Source of the DNA: Pedobacter sp. | Lineage (GTDB): Bacteria > Bacteroidota > Bacteroidia > Sphingobacteriales > Sphingobacteriaceae | Assembly (NCBI GenBank): GCA_008015505.1 | Contig: SSFR01000003.1 | Location: 62,001 to 126,000 of the forward strand | Length of the DNA: 64,000 nucleotides | Direction: 5' to 3' | Shown here: in pieces, positions 19,001 to 28,265 of the stretch | Layout of the letters: each line of letters starts with the position of its first letter | How positions within the stretch are numbered: the stretch's first letter is position 1 | The notes under the pieces: model-generated | The model's database searches: none | What the model was told of the DNA's origin: nothing | The model's input: only the letters and a program-made list of their open reading frames with translations | Translations under genes and position numbers: made by a program

Positions 19001-19927
19001 GAGGTGATCTAAAGTTTTCAATTTATTCTAATTGTTTTATTAATTTTCTTGATGAATAAGACAGAAAAAGCGATCCAGTGCAATGCCATCCAGCTAGATA
19101 TGGTAGTTTCGAATCAATTAATTAGGGCTCTAAAACCATCAATCCAAGCATTAGCACGTTCAATAACAAATCGTCTTTCGTCAAAGAAATGTGCTTCCTG
19201 ATTGTCTTCTTTAGTGTTTCTTGGATTGATTTTGGTGTTGGCTTCAATCTCTTTTTGAATGCAGATGCTTCTGAGTTCATTAGAGTCAAATCCAGCATCT
19301 GCATTAATAAAAATGCCTCTGGTATCAATTCCAGCAGATTTTAGTTGATTATTCATCTCATTAAACGCTTTTTCTATCTCAAAAAGATCATGGTGCGATC
19401 CCTCCTGCGGTGTGAACATAGCTAGCATTTGACCGGAATTGTCACCCAGGAACAAACTATTAGTGGTATTTGAGGCTTTTCTTCCTTGATAGCCTACGTC
19501 TTCACCTCTTTTTTAGCTGGCGTGTGACTTCCGTCCAGTTGTACGCTCGACATGTCTAGTTTACATCGATTATTTGCTAATAACTTGATCCGTTTTTTTT
19601 ACCAAGATCCATCCTTAACCCATTCTCTAAAATGATGATAGATTGCTTTCCAGCCCGTAGTTGCTTCCGGGGAAAAGTGCCGAATGGGTATCTGATGCCA
19701 TTTACAGCCTAAATCTAAGCGGTAAAGAACAAACTCAACTACTTGATATAGTGGAAATAAGGGCTTAGGACCACGTTCCCCCTTACTTAAATGGGGAATA
19801 ATATATTGCTCAATCATATCTTTGCTCAGGATTCCCAGTTCGGATGTTGTGTTTTTTGTTTCACACCACAAAAATCAACTTCTAACTGGGTTTTCTTTTT
19901 ACTGACATTAAAACTTTAGGTCACCTC
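19001..19927. mobile_element. IS5-family-like insertion sequence, decayed
   Basis: The element is 927 bp and is bounded by imperfect 18-bp inverted repeats: GAGGTGATCTAAAGTTTT at the left and AAAACTTTAGGTCACCTC at the right (one mismatch). Both outer flanks show ATC (18998-19000 and 19928-19930), a possible 3-bp target duplication, which is weak because the host gene also lost sequence here. It carries one inactivated DDE transposase on the minus strand. The insertion lies inside copy 1 of the secreted-protein family. Confidence 0.8.
19018..19871 (-). pseudogene. IS5-like DDE transposase, inactivated
   Basis: The reading frame from 19871 begins with an IS5-type N-terminal domain (IEQYIIPHLSKGERGPKP, GCKWHQIPIRHFSP). 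It is broken by an in-frame TAA right after WVKDGSW (codon at 19598-19596), a frameshift near 19510 and a further in-frame TGA after DGFRALIN. Conserved pieces of the DDE core survive across the frames: LDGSHT (first Asp), NADAGFDSNE (second Asp), ERANAWIDGFRAL (Glu) and the terminal WMALHWIAFSVLF. With at least three lesions no active transposase can be made. Confidence 0.85.
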
Positions 19928-20194
19928 ATCAATAAGCCTGGCAATGTGCAAATTATTGAAATCAGAGTTTTTGACCTATTTGCACACCTGGTTTATCAAT
20001 CCAAAACAGGATCAACGGATATTAACTTATCCGGCTTTGATCCAGGTATCTATTTTGTGGAACTCACAACACCATATAAAACTTATAAAGCCAGAAAAGT
20101 GATCATTCAATAACACACAGTTATTAACAATGCTTTTTTGATTAAAAATAAACTTTTAGTTAAATTTATATATCTTTATAATTAATCAAGAGCA

Positions 20195-20539
20195 ATGTTC
20201 AAGTGGTGTACACAGCTCATTCTACTCTTTCAACTTTTGATGAGTATTTTCCTGTATGCCCAATCCCAAAACCCTCTTGGCTTACCTACCTCCACTCCAA
20301 AACCTCCTTGGGTCGATAAACTAGATTGGAAGCATATTAATGTATTTCGAAACGACTCTATCATCCAAGTGTATCGTAAAAAAGAAAAGACGTTAAAAAA
20401 TCCCGATAAAAAACAGCCTTATGAAGAACCCTATTACGAAGCCTATCAAAGATGGCTTAGAAGCATCAGACCTTACATACAACCTGATGGAAATGTAATT
20501 CTCCCTCCTGTAAAGAAGGTCCCAAAAAGAAAAAGGTAA
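20195..20539 (+). CDS. N-terminal stub of the secreted beta-propeller family, copy 2
   Basis: This 114-residue protein has a signal peptide (about 1-22, ending FLYAQ) and the family N-terminal module: PKPPWVDKLDWKHINVFRNDSI and EEPYYEAYQRWLRSIRPYIQPDG. It then ends in a Lys/Arg tail at a stop. Unlike copy 3, no propeller sequence follows in any frame; the next copy starts 11 bp later. It is therefore most likely a truncated duplicate left by recombination between tandem copies. A small secreted product is possible but has no known function. Confidence 0.6.
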   Translation: MFKWCTQLILLFQLLMSIFLYAQSQNPLGLPTSTPKPPWVDKLDWKHINVFRNDSIIQVYRKKEKTLKNPDKKQPYEEPYYEAYQRWLRSIRPYIQPDGNVILPPVKKVPKRKR

Positions 20540-20550
20540 CCGATTGTGTT

Positions 20551-20907
20551 ATGAAAAAAACTTTTACATATATCGCCCTACTCTTCATCCTATCCCTAAG
20601 TAGTTCTTACTCATACGCCCAAAAAAGTGACCCCCTTGAATTACCTTTTTCCGAACAAAAACCCGAGTGGGTCGAACAACTTGACTGGCACAACATATCG
20701 AAACATGAACTCACTATCAATGCGAGTATAAAAAAAGCTGACAATTTGCTAAAAGCCAAACCTGAAATAAAAGCCATAAGCTCTAAATCAAATGAGCCTA
20801 CTAAGGAAGAACCATACCTTATGGCTTACAGAAGATGGCTCAGAGCCATGCGGCCCTACATTAAAGAAGATGGAACAATTGACCTAGCACAAAAAAAAAG
20901 ACGATAG
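20551..20907 (+). CDS. Signal peptide and N-terminal module of secreted beta-propeller protein, copy 3 (upstream frame)
   Basis: These 118 residues carry a signal peptide (MKKTFTYIALLFILSLSSSY, then SYAQ) and the family module (KPEWVEQLDWHNIS, EEPYLMAYRRWLRAMRPYIK). The frame ends just after an A9 run at 20891-20899 (LAQKKRR, stop). In the -1 frame the sequence continues without interruption as KKKTIVPIANNTLPIAGNW into the 1024-residue body. The codons over the run read CAA AAA AAA AGA, a possible slippery A_AAA_AAA site. So this is the true 5' end of the downstream gene, joined by slippage or broken by a one-base change. Confidence 0.8.
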   Translation: MKKTFTYIALLFILSLSSSYSYAQKSDPLELPFSEQKPEWVEQLDWHNISKHELTINASIKKADNLLKAKPEIKAISSKSNEPTKEEPYLMAYRRWLRAMRPYIKEDGTIDLAQKKRR

Positions 20908-20972
20908 TACCTATTGCAAATAATACCTTACCTATCGCTGGAAACTGGACTTCTTTAGGGCCTAAAGAAACA

Positions 20973-23900
20973 ATGGGTGACCGTACCGACCCCAACAACA
21001 ATCCACCAACGATAAAAAGTTGTTACAACGCAAATATCCGTACACTAACAATTGACCCTAATGATCCTAACACACTATACGCAGGCGCCGAGTCTGCGGT
21101 TGTTTTCAAGTCTACAGACAAAGGACAGCATTGGCAATCGATCAGTGATTCATGGGCAGCCTACGAAAACATATCCGCCATTACAGTCTCAAAACAACAT
21201 CAAGGCACCATCTTGGCTTTATCTGGATTTTATATGCAAGGTGATCTTTACCGATCGACAGATGGAGGTAGCAGCTGGGAACAACTACAATCAGGGATAG
21301 GAAATAATTGGAGTGGCGGTAGGAGTGTAGCTATACAATATAATCCCACGTCCAATCGGGTTTACCTTGCTGGCAAAGATGGTGTTTATATATCAGATGA
21401 CGATGGTTTGAGCTGGCAAGTTGCTACAGGAACTAATTCCATTCTAATAACTGATATTGCAATCAACTCTACAAATAGCAATATCGTGTACGCAGTAGGA
21501 AGTAATGCATCATCTAATCTTGTTCTATTAAGGTCTATTGACAATGGTAACACTTTTCAGAATGTAACAGGTACCTCTTTTAACATTGATAACCATGGCG
21601 CTAAAATTGGTGTTACCGATGCTGATGGGAGTATAATATATTGTATCGTTCTAACTAACTCTGGTCCAAAGCTTCTAAACAGTACAGATAGTGGACAAAA
21701 CTGGAAGTTAAAATCTTCTTCCTCTCAGACTGGTTACGAAGGATCTAATACAAACACAGGACTAGGGGTGTCTAATGGACAGGGATTTTATGACTTGGCC
21801 ATTTTCGTTGCACCAACAGATCCCAAAATCCTCATTGTCGGCACAACAACTATGTACAAATCTACTGATGGTGGGCAGAATTTTAGTCCGCTGGGGGGGT
21901 GGAGCTACGGACCATTTGGTGCATTCCAAGATGATACAAGCCACAGTGGAAACATCATTCATTCAGATGTTCATAGCATATTGGGCGTCTCAGGTGATAC
22001 TTACATTGCCACAGATGGAGGAATTGCTCATTCTACCGACATCTTCACTAATCCAAATAATGCAGATGCCCGTAATAATGGGCTTTCAGCGGCTGAGTAT
22101 TATGGTTTTGGACAAGGTTGGCAGGATGATTTTGTCGTCGGTGGAAGATACCATAATGGCGACGCCGCTCTATTTGAGGGCTATCCCACAGGTACTGCCC
22201 TTTATATAGCTGGAGCAGAAAGTCCTAGTGGAAATGCCTTGCCTGGATATTCGATGACAGCTCGATTTTCGGACCTCTACACGACCTATATCATACCACC
22301 TACGCCTTCACGTACAGCATTAAAAGAAGCTCCTGGCATCCAAAGCAATATGGGACCCCATTCGAGAAATCAATGGGATGGGAATATCATTAGTAAATTG
22401 ATGACAGATCCGCGATATCGCAATGTACTTTATTTGAGTGGCAATAGAATAAAAGACGGATATGGGAATACCGACGAAAGTAGTATTCTTTGGAAATCCA
22501 CCGACACAGGAGTTAACTACACCAGCTTACATAACTTTGGCAGTACTGTTTGGCGATTTGATATTGCAAGAAGTAATCCAGATGTAATTATTGTCTATAC
22601 GGATCAAGGACTTTATAAAACAACCAATGGGGGCAGTAGTTGGAATCCTCTCCCCTCTCCTCCTGGAGTAACCTATAGCAAAAATCTTTTTTCAGACATT
22701 TCCATTGATCCTTCGGACGAAAAGGTCGTGTTTCTAACTGTCACGAATAGATATACTAACGTTACTAATTGTACCTTATTTAAGTCAACCGACGGTGGAT
22801 CTACTTGGAATAATTATACTGGTAGCATAGGAAATGATCGAGCTACCTACTTGTGTACTGATGGCACAAACGGTGGAGTATATGCTACCACAACTTTTGA
22901 GCTTCCTGGAAAAGTTTTTTATAGAAACAAGACAATGGGTGACTGGGTGAATTTTACTGGTAACCTACCAACCAACCAAGCAATAACGCCTCCTGGAGCC
23001 ATCTTTTTCAGAGATGATAAAATTCGGATAGCTGGCGATCGTGGAGTATGGGAATCGCCACTATATACCCACCCAAACCCCATTGCTCAACCCATGGCAA
23101 GTGCACAATCTGTCAATTGCGATCAAGGCACTGTCAATTTTTATGATTATTCCATTTTAAACTATAAAGGAGCTTCTTGGCAATGGAATTTTCCTGGCGC
23201 TGCTACAATTAGTGGGGCTACTACTAAAAATCCAACTGCAACTTATGTCACACCTGGCACCTACGATGTTAGTCTCACTGTAAAAGATGCTTCTGGAAAT
23301 ACAAACATACATGTAGTAAAAAATATGATTCAAGTCCTTTCTTCAGGAATGAGCGGCATGCCAACACCTACTCCCATTATTACTGCAAATGGACCTACTA
23401 CTTTTTGTAAAGGTGATTCTGTTGTACTTAGCTCAAGTACAGCGAAAACCTATCTATGGAGCAATGGGCAGTCCACTCAAAATATCACAGTCTCCGCCTC
23501 TGGATCTTACACAGTTAAAACAACAGCCGATATTTGTACCAATGTCGCAACCTCAAATCCCACTGATATTATAGTCAAGGACAGCCCACAAATACCTATC
23601 ATTTCTGGTGATTGGCTTATGCTTTCCTCTAGCTCAAATGATAACAATCAATGGTATTTCCAAGGAGCGCCAATTAATGGGGCTACAGAAAAAAATTACC
23701 AAGCAGCCCAGATTGGACAGTATACCGTCATGGCAACTAGTACAAATGGATGCTCAACTGTTTCTAGCCCATATACCATTTCTTCTCTCGACTTACCCAC
23801 TGACAATGATTTTATTATCTATCCCAATCCAAGCGATGGGCTATTTCATATCAATAAACCTAGCAATATACAAATTACTGAAATTCGGGTTTTTGACTTA

Positions 23901-24047
23901 TTTGCACATCTAGTCTACCAATCCAGAACAGGATCAACGGATATTAATTTATCCGGATTTGATCCAGGTATATTTTTTGTAGAACTCACAACACCCTATA
24001 AAACTTACAGAGCCAGGAAAGTAATTTTACTCAATAACACACGATAA
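20973..24047 (+). CDS. T9SS-secreted sortilin-like beta-propeller protein, copy 3 body (frame open from 20883)
   Basis: The 1024 residues counted from the first ATG contain many Asp-box/BNR-type repeats (STDKGQHWQSI, STDGGSSWEQL, STDGGSTWNNY) over about 1-700, forming VPS10/sortilin-like propellers. A PKD domain follows (about 705-790), then two Ig-like segments (CKGDSVVLSSSTAKTYLWSN and a degenerate second), and a T9SS C-terminal sorting domain from FIIYPNPSDGLFHINKP to the end. Translated from this ATG alone it would lack a signal peptide; that is encoded in the 118-residue upstream frame, reached by a -1 shift at the A9 run. The likely role is as a cell-surface or secreted adhesin or hydrolase; no catalytic site was recognised. 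Confidence 0.85.
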   Translation: MGDRTDPNNNPPTIKSCYNANIRTLTIDPNDPNTLYAGAESAVVFKSTDKGQHWQSISDSWAAYENISAITVSKQHQGTILALSGFYMQGDLYRSTDGGSSWEQLQSGIGNNWSGGRSVAIQYNPTSNRVYLAGKDGVYISDDDGLSWQVATGTNSILITDIAINSTNSNIVYAVGSNASSNLVLLRSIDNGNTFQNVTGTSFNIDNHGAKIGVTDADGSIIYCIVLTNSGPKLLNSTDSGQNWKLKSSSSQTGYEGSNTNTGLGVSNGQGFYDLAIFVAPTDPKILIVGTTTMYKSTDGGQNFSPLGGWSYGPFGAFQDDTSHSGNIIHSDVHSILGVSGDTYIATDGGIAHSTDIFTNPNNADARNNGLSAAEYYGFGQGWQDDFVVGGRYHNGDAALFEGYPTGTALYIAGAESPSGNALPGYSMTARFSDLYTTYIIPPTPSRTALKEAPGIQSNMGPHSRNQWDGNIISKLMTDPRYRNVLYLSGNRIKDGYGNTDESSILWKSTDTGVNYTSLHNFGSTVWRFDIARSNPDVIIVYTDQGLYKTTNGGSSWNPLPSPPGVTYSKNLFSDISIDPSDEKVVFLTVTNRYTNVTNCTLFKSTDGGSTWNNYTGSIGNDRATYLCTDGTNGGVYATTTFELPGKVFYRNKTMGDWVNFTGNLPTNQAITPPGAIFFRDDKIRIAGDRGVWESPLYTHPNPIAQPMASAQSVNCDQGTVNFYDYSILNYKGASWQWNFPGAATISGATTKNPTATYVTPGTYDVSLTVKDASGNTNIHVVKNMIQVLSSGMSGMPTPTPIITANGPTTFCKGDSVVLSSSTAKTYLWSNGQSTQNITVSASGSYTVKTTADICTNVATSNPTDIIVKDSPQIPIISGDWLMLSSSSNDNNQWYFQGAPINGATEKNYQAAQIGQYTVMATSTNGCSTVSSPYTISSLDLPTDNDFIIYPNPSDGLFHINKPSNIQITEIRVFDLFAHLVYQSRTGSTDINLSGFDPGIFFVELTTPYKTYRARKVILLNNTR

Positions 24048-24082
24048 TTATGGCTTGCCTAAACGGAGAAGAACTTTCCAGA

Positions 24083-25135
24083 TCACTGATATTGCACATA
24101 AATAGGTCGAGGCTTCAATTTCATCAGTTCATCGGGAGCCATCATATGATGAGGTGTTTTTTTCAGATCATTTTTATAAAACAACTTAAATCCAGTAAAC
24201 TGGACCGGTTCCATATAAATAAAATGACGATAAGACCCTCTTTTCAACTCAGGCTCACCCCAGCCATCCATATTCATGACTAGCTGGACCTCAGGATGTA
24301 GCTTGATAGACTTGCTATTGGTCACCATATTTTTAGTGAAACGATGCACTACAAATACTTTGGGTGTTAAATGGTTATCACGAACCAACTTTGCCAAATA
24401 GTCTGAACAATAGTTAATATCTGCTGCATCATAAGTGCCAATTTTTGTACCCGGGCGCAAGCCGGTTTTCATTGAAAACTCAGGATCAATACCAAGATGT
24501 ACTTGAGGTAATTTTAAATATTTCTCTAAAAGGGGTAATTCAGAACGAATATCACTTAGTGCCACTTGGATATCTAAAAATACGATAGCGTCTCTTTTCT
24601 TTGCAATATGCAAAACAGAATCTATTTGCGTCTCAGGCATCCGATAACGATATTTCCCATCTTTTCCTGGACTACCTTGGGCCACTACAGCAATATAGTG
24701 TAAAGCAGGTTGAACTGGTGTAAGAGAATCTACCTTTTCCCATGCACGAACTTCTCCATCCAATTTAGCAAGCATCTCATCGGGTGGCAACTCTCCTAAT
24801 ATTCCCATCTTTTTGGAATACAAATTTCCATAGTAAGCAATAATACGCTTAAATGGAAGAATAGCCTCGGCAAGTGGATAAGGCTGATTTTTAACCGGCC
24901 AACGTCCAGTAGTATCTCCATTAGCCAGATCGGCCAGTTTCTGATCATATTTTACCGTGTCTAACTTCGGGACAATAGGCTTAGATTGCTCTGATTTGAG
25001 TAAGATATGTTTCTGTTTTGTTGAATCAGTAAGAGCGGATAAGTTTTCAGGATTCGTATTTTCCTTACAAGCAATAAGCATCGTATATGGAAAAATAAAA
25101 ACCCAAACAATAAAAATATTCTTCGCAATAATCAT
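24083..25135 (-). CDS. Lipoprotein of unknown function
   Basis: This 350-residue protein has an N-terminal hydrophobic segment and a lipobox (MLIAC, Cys23), so it is a lipoprotein. The mature part contains alternating segments with conserved-looking acidic motifs (VFLDIQVAL, HLGIDPEFSM, VFVVHRF, LVMNMDGWGEPE) that resemble strand ends of a TIM barrel, for example a glycosidase-like fold. I do not recognise the family. It is convergent with the propeller gene (35 bp between stops) and divergent from the TonB receptor across 232 bp. A possible role in surface glycan handling is only suggested by the fold pattern. Confidence 0.6.
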   Translation of the reverse strand: MIIAKNIFIVWVFIFPYTMLIACKENTNPENLSALTDSTKQKHILLKSEQSKPIVPKLDTVKYDQKLADLANGDTTGRWPVKNQPYPLAEAILPFKRIIAYYGNLYSKKMGILGELPPDEMLAKLDGEVRAWEKVDSLTPVQPALHYIAVVAQGSPGKDGKYRYRMPETQIDSVLHIAKKRDAIVFLDIQVALSDIRSELPLLEKYLKLPQVHLGIDPEFSMKTGLRPGTKIGTYDAADINYCSDYLAKLVRDNHLTPKVFVVHRFTKNMVTNSKSIKLHPEVQLVMNMDGWGEPELKRGSYRHFIYMEPVQFTGFKLFYKNDLKKTPHHMMAPDELMKLKPRPIYVQYQ

Positions 25136-25367
25136 GTATTTCGAGATGATGAATAAAGATATGGAAAAACTAAAAATAAACTGACACTTCCAGTAGAGCT
25201 TTTTATAAAAAGCAATCCATCCATTACATCATGTATACCCCCATCTTATTGCGATCAACCTTATATTCATATTACTTTAAAATATTAATTTTTATGAAAA
25301 AAATATACATTGCAATAACAGAATTAACACTGCATATTATCTCATCCCTCTTCACACATTGTGAAAT

Positions 25368-27837
25368 ATGACAAAATATCCTCTATTGACACTTCTTACA
25401 CTAATAGCAATAACATCTTTTGCACAAAATAGCTTATCAGGAAAAGTAGTTACTAGTCTAAGTAATAAACCATTAATAGGTGCTACGATCTATTTAACTG
25501 ACTTAAAAACAGGAACAAACACTCAAGAAGATGGTAGTTATCAATTACTTAATGTTCCCAGAGGCTGGTATCTTGTTGAAGTAACAATGCTTGGCTATGC
25601 ATTCCAAACTAAAATCATAAAAATTGAAAACCAGGTTACACAAGACTTTGCACTTGAAGAATCACTAAATGAGCTACAAGAAGTGATTATTACAGGTACT
25701 TCAGTAGCTACAGAGCGCCGTAAAGCGCCCACTTCTATTACCAAAGTGCCTAGTAGCTATCTACAACAAAATGCTTCTACCAACATTATCGAAGCAATTT
25801 CAAAAATACCAGGTGTTGCGGGTATCACAGATGGACCTGGCATTACTAAACCAGTTATCAGGGGCTTGGCCTATAACCGGGTGGTGACACTAAACGATGG
25901 TATTCGACAAGAAGGACAACAATGGGGCGATGAATTCGGCATTGAAGTTGATGCCAATAGTGTCGACCAGGTAGAAATATTAAAAGGCCCAGGTTCATTA
26001 GCCTATGGTTCCGATGCCATTGCTGGTGTGATTAATTTAATCCCAGAAAAACCGCTACCAGAAGGTAAATTTAAAGGTAATATCCTTCAAAGCTATCAAA
26101 CCAATAATGGGTTAATCAACACCTCACTACATGCCTCAGGAACTAAAAATGGTATATCCTGGAGCGGTCGATTAACAAACATCATGGCACATGCCTACCA
26201 AAACAAGAATGACGGTTACGTACTAAACTCCCAGTTTAACAACTTTGCCTATGATGGTACAATAGGTGTACACCGCCAGTGGGGCTACTCACAAGTACAT
26301 TTCAGCTACTTTCAATTACAAACCGGCATAGTCAGCGGTGAACGTGATTCGACTACAGGAAAGTTTACTCAGGCCGCATTTGATGGGACTAATCAATTCA
26401 GCCTTATTGCGACCGACCAAGAATTACATTCATATACCCCTTTTCTCATTAATCAAAATGTACAACATTACAAAGCTGTTTGGGATAATAGCTTTGCAAT
26501 AGGCCCAAGTCGTATTGCAGCTAAACTGGCATTCCAGCAAAATAGTCGCCAAGAAAAAAATGACCCCACTATACCCAATACATCAACCATTTTTTATCTT
26601 CTCAATACAGTAAATTATGATGTAAGGTATATTTTTCCCGAAGTCAATCATTTCAATATCTCGGCAGGAACCAATGGCATGATCCAAGATTCTCAAAATA
26701 AAGGAACGCTGCTGCTCATCCCAGAATACAATTTATTTGATTTAGGAGTTTTTACTATCGCCAGCAGGGCCATTGGCAAATTTAGTTTGAGTGGGGGGAA
26801 TCCGCTATGATATGCGTCTCTTCAACGGGCATGATAACTATATTGATGCAGCAGGAAATGAACTCCCAGCGTCTTACCCCAATGCAATCCATCGCTTTAT
26901 TGCATATACCTCCAATTTTAATGGTCTAAGTGGAAGCCTAGGCTCAACTTTTAATATGGACAAAAACTTTTATCTGAAAGCAAACATCGCACAAGGATTT
27001 CGTGCACCTAATGTCGCTGAATCAGGTTCCAATGGCATCCATGATGGAACGGTGGTGTATGAAATTGGCTCTCCAGATTTAAAACCTGAAAAAAACATTC
27101 AGATTGATTTTGCCGCGGGAGTTCATTCAAAAGATATAACAGCAGAAATAGCTCTTTTTAACAATCAAGTTAATCGTTTTATATACCCCAAAGCTGTTTA
27201 CGACAGCAACGGAAAACCTGTTTTAAACAACTCTACTCCTGGTTTTCCAAATGCTCCTGTATTTAAATATACACAGGGGGATGCTATACTTCGAGGAGGA
27301 GAAGTTGTATTGGATATTCATCCTAGTACTTGGCCCTGGCTAGATTTTTATGCTGGATATAGTCTAGTTGATGCCTATCTGAAAAACCAACCCGACAGCA
27401 CAAGAAACTTACCCTTTATACCGCCCGCACGTTTAAAATCAGAAGTTACCTTCACTGCAAAGAACATTGGATCACACCTTTCGAACACCTATTTTAAGAT
27501 AGGTCTACTGCATAGTTTTGAACAAAAGAATCTATATCAACAAAACGCCATTTATACGGGTCTCTCATCTTATGAGCTCCAAGCAAGCCAAACACCAACT
27601 CAAGGATACACCCTGTTGAATATCGGATTAGGAAGTGACATCGTACAAAATAACCATAAACTATATACTGTATTCATATCCATAGATAATCTTGCGGATA
27701 TCCCTTACATGGACTATATGAGTCGTTTTAAGTATTATCCAGTAAATCTCGCAGGAAATAACAGAGTAGGTGTATATAATATGGGTCGAAATGCAAGTAT
27801 TAAACTAATTATACCTATCAATTCTTCTAAAAATTGA
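25368..27837 (+). pseudogene. TonB-dependent outer-membrane receptor, frameshifted at a G6 run
   Basis: The two frames together encode about 820 residues. They comprise a signal peptide (ending ITSFAQ), a carboxypeptidase-regulatory-like domain (about 20-95), a plug with STNIIEAISKIPGV, and a full barrel with RGFRAPNVAES, PDLKPEKN and a terminal aromatic-hydrophobic strand. Frame one stops at 26808. Frame two opens exactly at 26791, and the overlap holds a G6 run (26793-26798). Removing one G gives SGGIRYDMRL, the normal family sequence. It may be a sequencing error, a phase-variable switch or a young pseudogene. The intact protein would take up a siderophore, metal complex or vitamin with TonB energy. 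Confidence 0.85.
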
Positions 27838-27845
27838 TAGGCATC

Positions 27846-28265
27846 TCAATTAGATACTGTAATAGTAAAATTATCCGTATACACTTGATACTGCTTAAGC
27901 GGCCTACTTGCTGGAGCCCTCATCGCTGTTCCATCAAGTAAAGAAAACTTTCCCCCAGAACAAGGGTCCGTTGCAAGATAACCAGAATTATCAGGCACTA
28001 GAGCACATTTTTTTGATGGATTTACCGTGCTGCATCGATCAAAAGCAACATAGGCATTATTATCAGGCCGTCTGCAAATAATTAAACCTGATACGCCATA
28101 GCCCAAAAGCACAACCACTCCTCCCCCATTGGTTAAACTACTTAAACGGGGATCACTCAATGATGCTCTAAAACTAACAGGCACACTAGGAATATAGTCC
28201 TCTTCTTTTCCACAGGCTGAAACAAGGAGCAAGAAGAGAAATAACAATAGCTTAGATGGTTTCAC
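27846..28265 (-). CDS. Rieske-like lipoprotein lacking visible iron-sulfur ligands
   Basis: This 139-residue protein has a lipoprotein signal (LLLVSAC, Cys18). The mature part follows the layout of small Bacteroidota Rieske-like lipoproteins: a strand segment, AFDRCSTVNPSKKCALV, then PCSGGKFSLLDGTAMRAPASRPLKQY. The two ligand pairs of a real Rieske cluster (CxH and CxxH) are not seen, because both His positions are missing. It probably keeps the fold but not the [2Fe-2S] cluster. It starts by overlapping the pheS stop by 1 bp, so it is translated after pheS. Confidence 0.55.
   Translation of the reverse strand: MKPSKLLLFLFLLLVSACGKEEDYIPSVPVSFRASLSDPRLSSLTNGGGVVVLLGYGVSGLIICRRPDNNAYVAFDRCSTVNPSKKCALVPDNSGYLATDPCSGGKFSLLDGTAMRAPASRPLKQYQVYTDNFTITVSN

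Larger units (their letters stand above)
18522..20113 (+). pseudogene. Secreted beta-propeller/T9SS protein, copy 1 (frameshifted, internally deleted, split by an IS element)
   Basis: The 5' part starts with a signal peptide (ILSFLLLVNVCVYAQ) and the module KPHWFDQLDWKNINVFRNDSI shared with copies 2 and 3. The frame must slip by -1 at an A7 run (18736-18742) to continue as EEPYLEAYKRW, GNWTFLGPNEAYG and IYTLSIDPNNPNI, and then hits the IS at 19001. After the IS, 19928-20113 encodes only the C-terminal sorting domain (INKPGNVQIIEIRVFDLFAH through KARKVIIQ, stop). Compared with copy 3, about 900 residues of propeller are missing between the halves. It is therefore inactive unless rescued by recombination. 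Confidence 0.85.
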
